DNA from: MedAcidi-G1 sp002294285
GTDB taxonomy: Bacteria > Actinomycetota > Acidimicrobiia > Acidimicrobiales > MedAcidi-G1
Direction: 5' to 3'
Length of the DNA: 6,183 bases
NCBI GenBank assembly: GCA_963999645.1
Contig: CAXEUY010000035.1
Span: 1-6,183, forward strand
Made by a program: the position numbers and the translations under genes. The notes below the pieces were generated by a model. That model saw only the letters and a list, made by a program, of their open reading frames with translations. It was not told the origin of the DNA and searched no databases. The stretch's first letter is position 1. Each line of letters starts with the position of its first letter. Below, piece by piece: positions 6,123 to 6,183 of this stretch.

Positions 6123-6183
6123 CTGATCTCTACTGGTACGTCCAAGTCAATCAAAATTTTCTCTCTCCCACGAAGAATAATCC
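6119..6183 (-). CDS. Possible 3' end of a convergent gene, partial
   Basis: The minus strand is open from the right window edge to a TAA at 6121-6119, giving the last 20 residues of a putative protein, ending REKILIDLDVPVEIS. The residues look protein-like, with alternating hydrophobic and charged positions. The other two minus-strand frames hit stops within this stretch. Its stop would overlap the stop of the membrane protein gene by four bases (TTAG on the + strand). Twenty open codons can occur by chance, so this is tentative, and no function can be assigned. Confidence 0.4.
   Translation of the reverse strand, partial: IILRGREKILIDLDVPVEIS

Overview
The window holds one ABC-type transport operon of the hydrophobic amino acid transporter (HAAT, Liv) family, all on the + strand. 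A small piece of what may be a convergent gene lies at the right edge. Several traits suggest a lower-GC actinobacterium, possibly one of the aquatic Acidimicrobiia-like lineages: LivH and LivM are fused in one polypeptide, the binding protein has a 'GSFPEIR' start to its fold, and G+C is moderate (43% in one 60-base line I counted). This placement is inference from protein style, not from a marker gene.

Layout. Bases 1-1419 encode a branched-chain-amino-acid-type substrate-binding protein whose N-terminus and signal peptide lie left of the window. Bases 1420-1538 are non-coding and carry a 12-bp palindrome, a perfect 13-bp stem-loop that looks like a terminator or attenuator, and a second 7-bp inverted repeat. 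Then come a fused LivH-LivM permease (1539-3701), the LivG-type ATPase (3698-4513), the LivF-type ATPase (4513-5262) and an unrecognised 8-helix membrane protein (5259-6122). The last four genes are joined by stop/start overlaps of 1 to 4 bases, so they are probably translated in a coupled fashion. From 6119 to the right edge the minus strand is open and could be the last 20 codons of a converging gene.

How it works together. The extracytoplasmic binding protein captures a solute, by family an amino acid, amide, urea or similar small molecule. It delivers the solute to the fused membrane channel, and the LivG/LivF pair powers import by ATP hydrolysis. The stem-loop after the binding-protein gene, together with the different codon choice of that gene, points to much higher expression of the binding protein than of the membrane and ATPase parts. 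The substrate cannot be read from the sequence.

I found no RNA gene, mobile element or CRISPR array. The core of the window is an ordinary transporter. The least explained items are the internally duplicated membrane protein at the end of the operon, the long N-terminal region of the binding protein, and the altered ABC signature in LivG.
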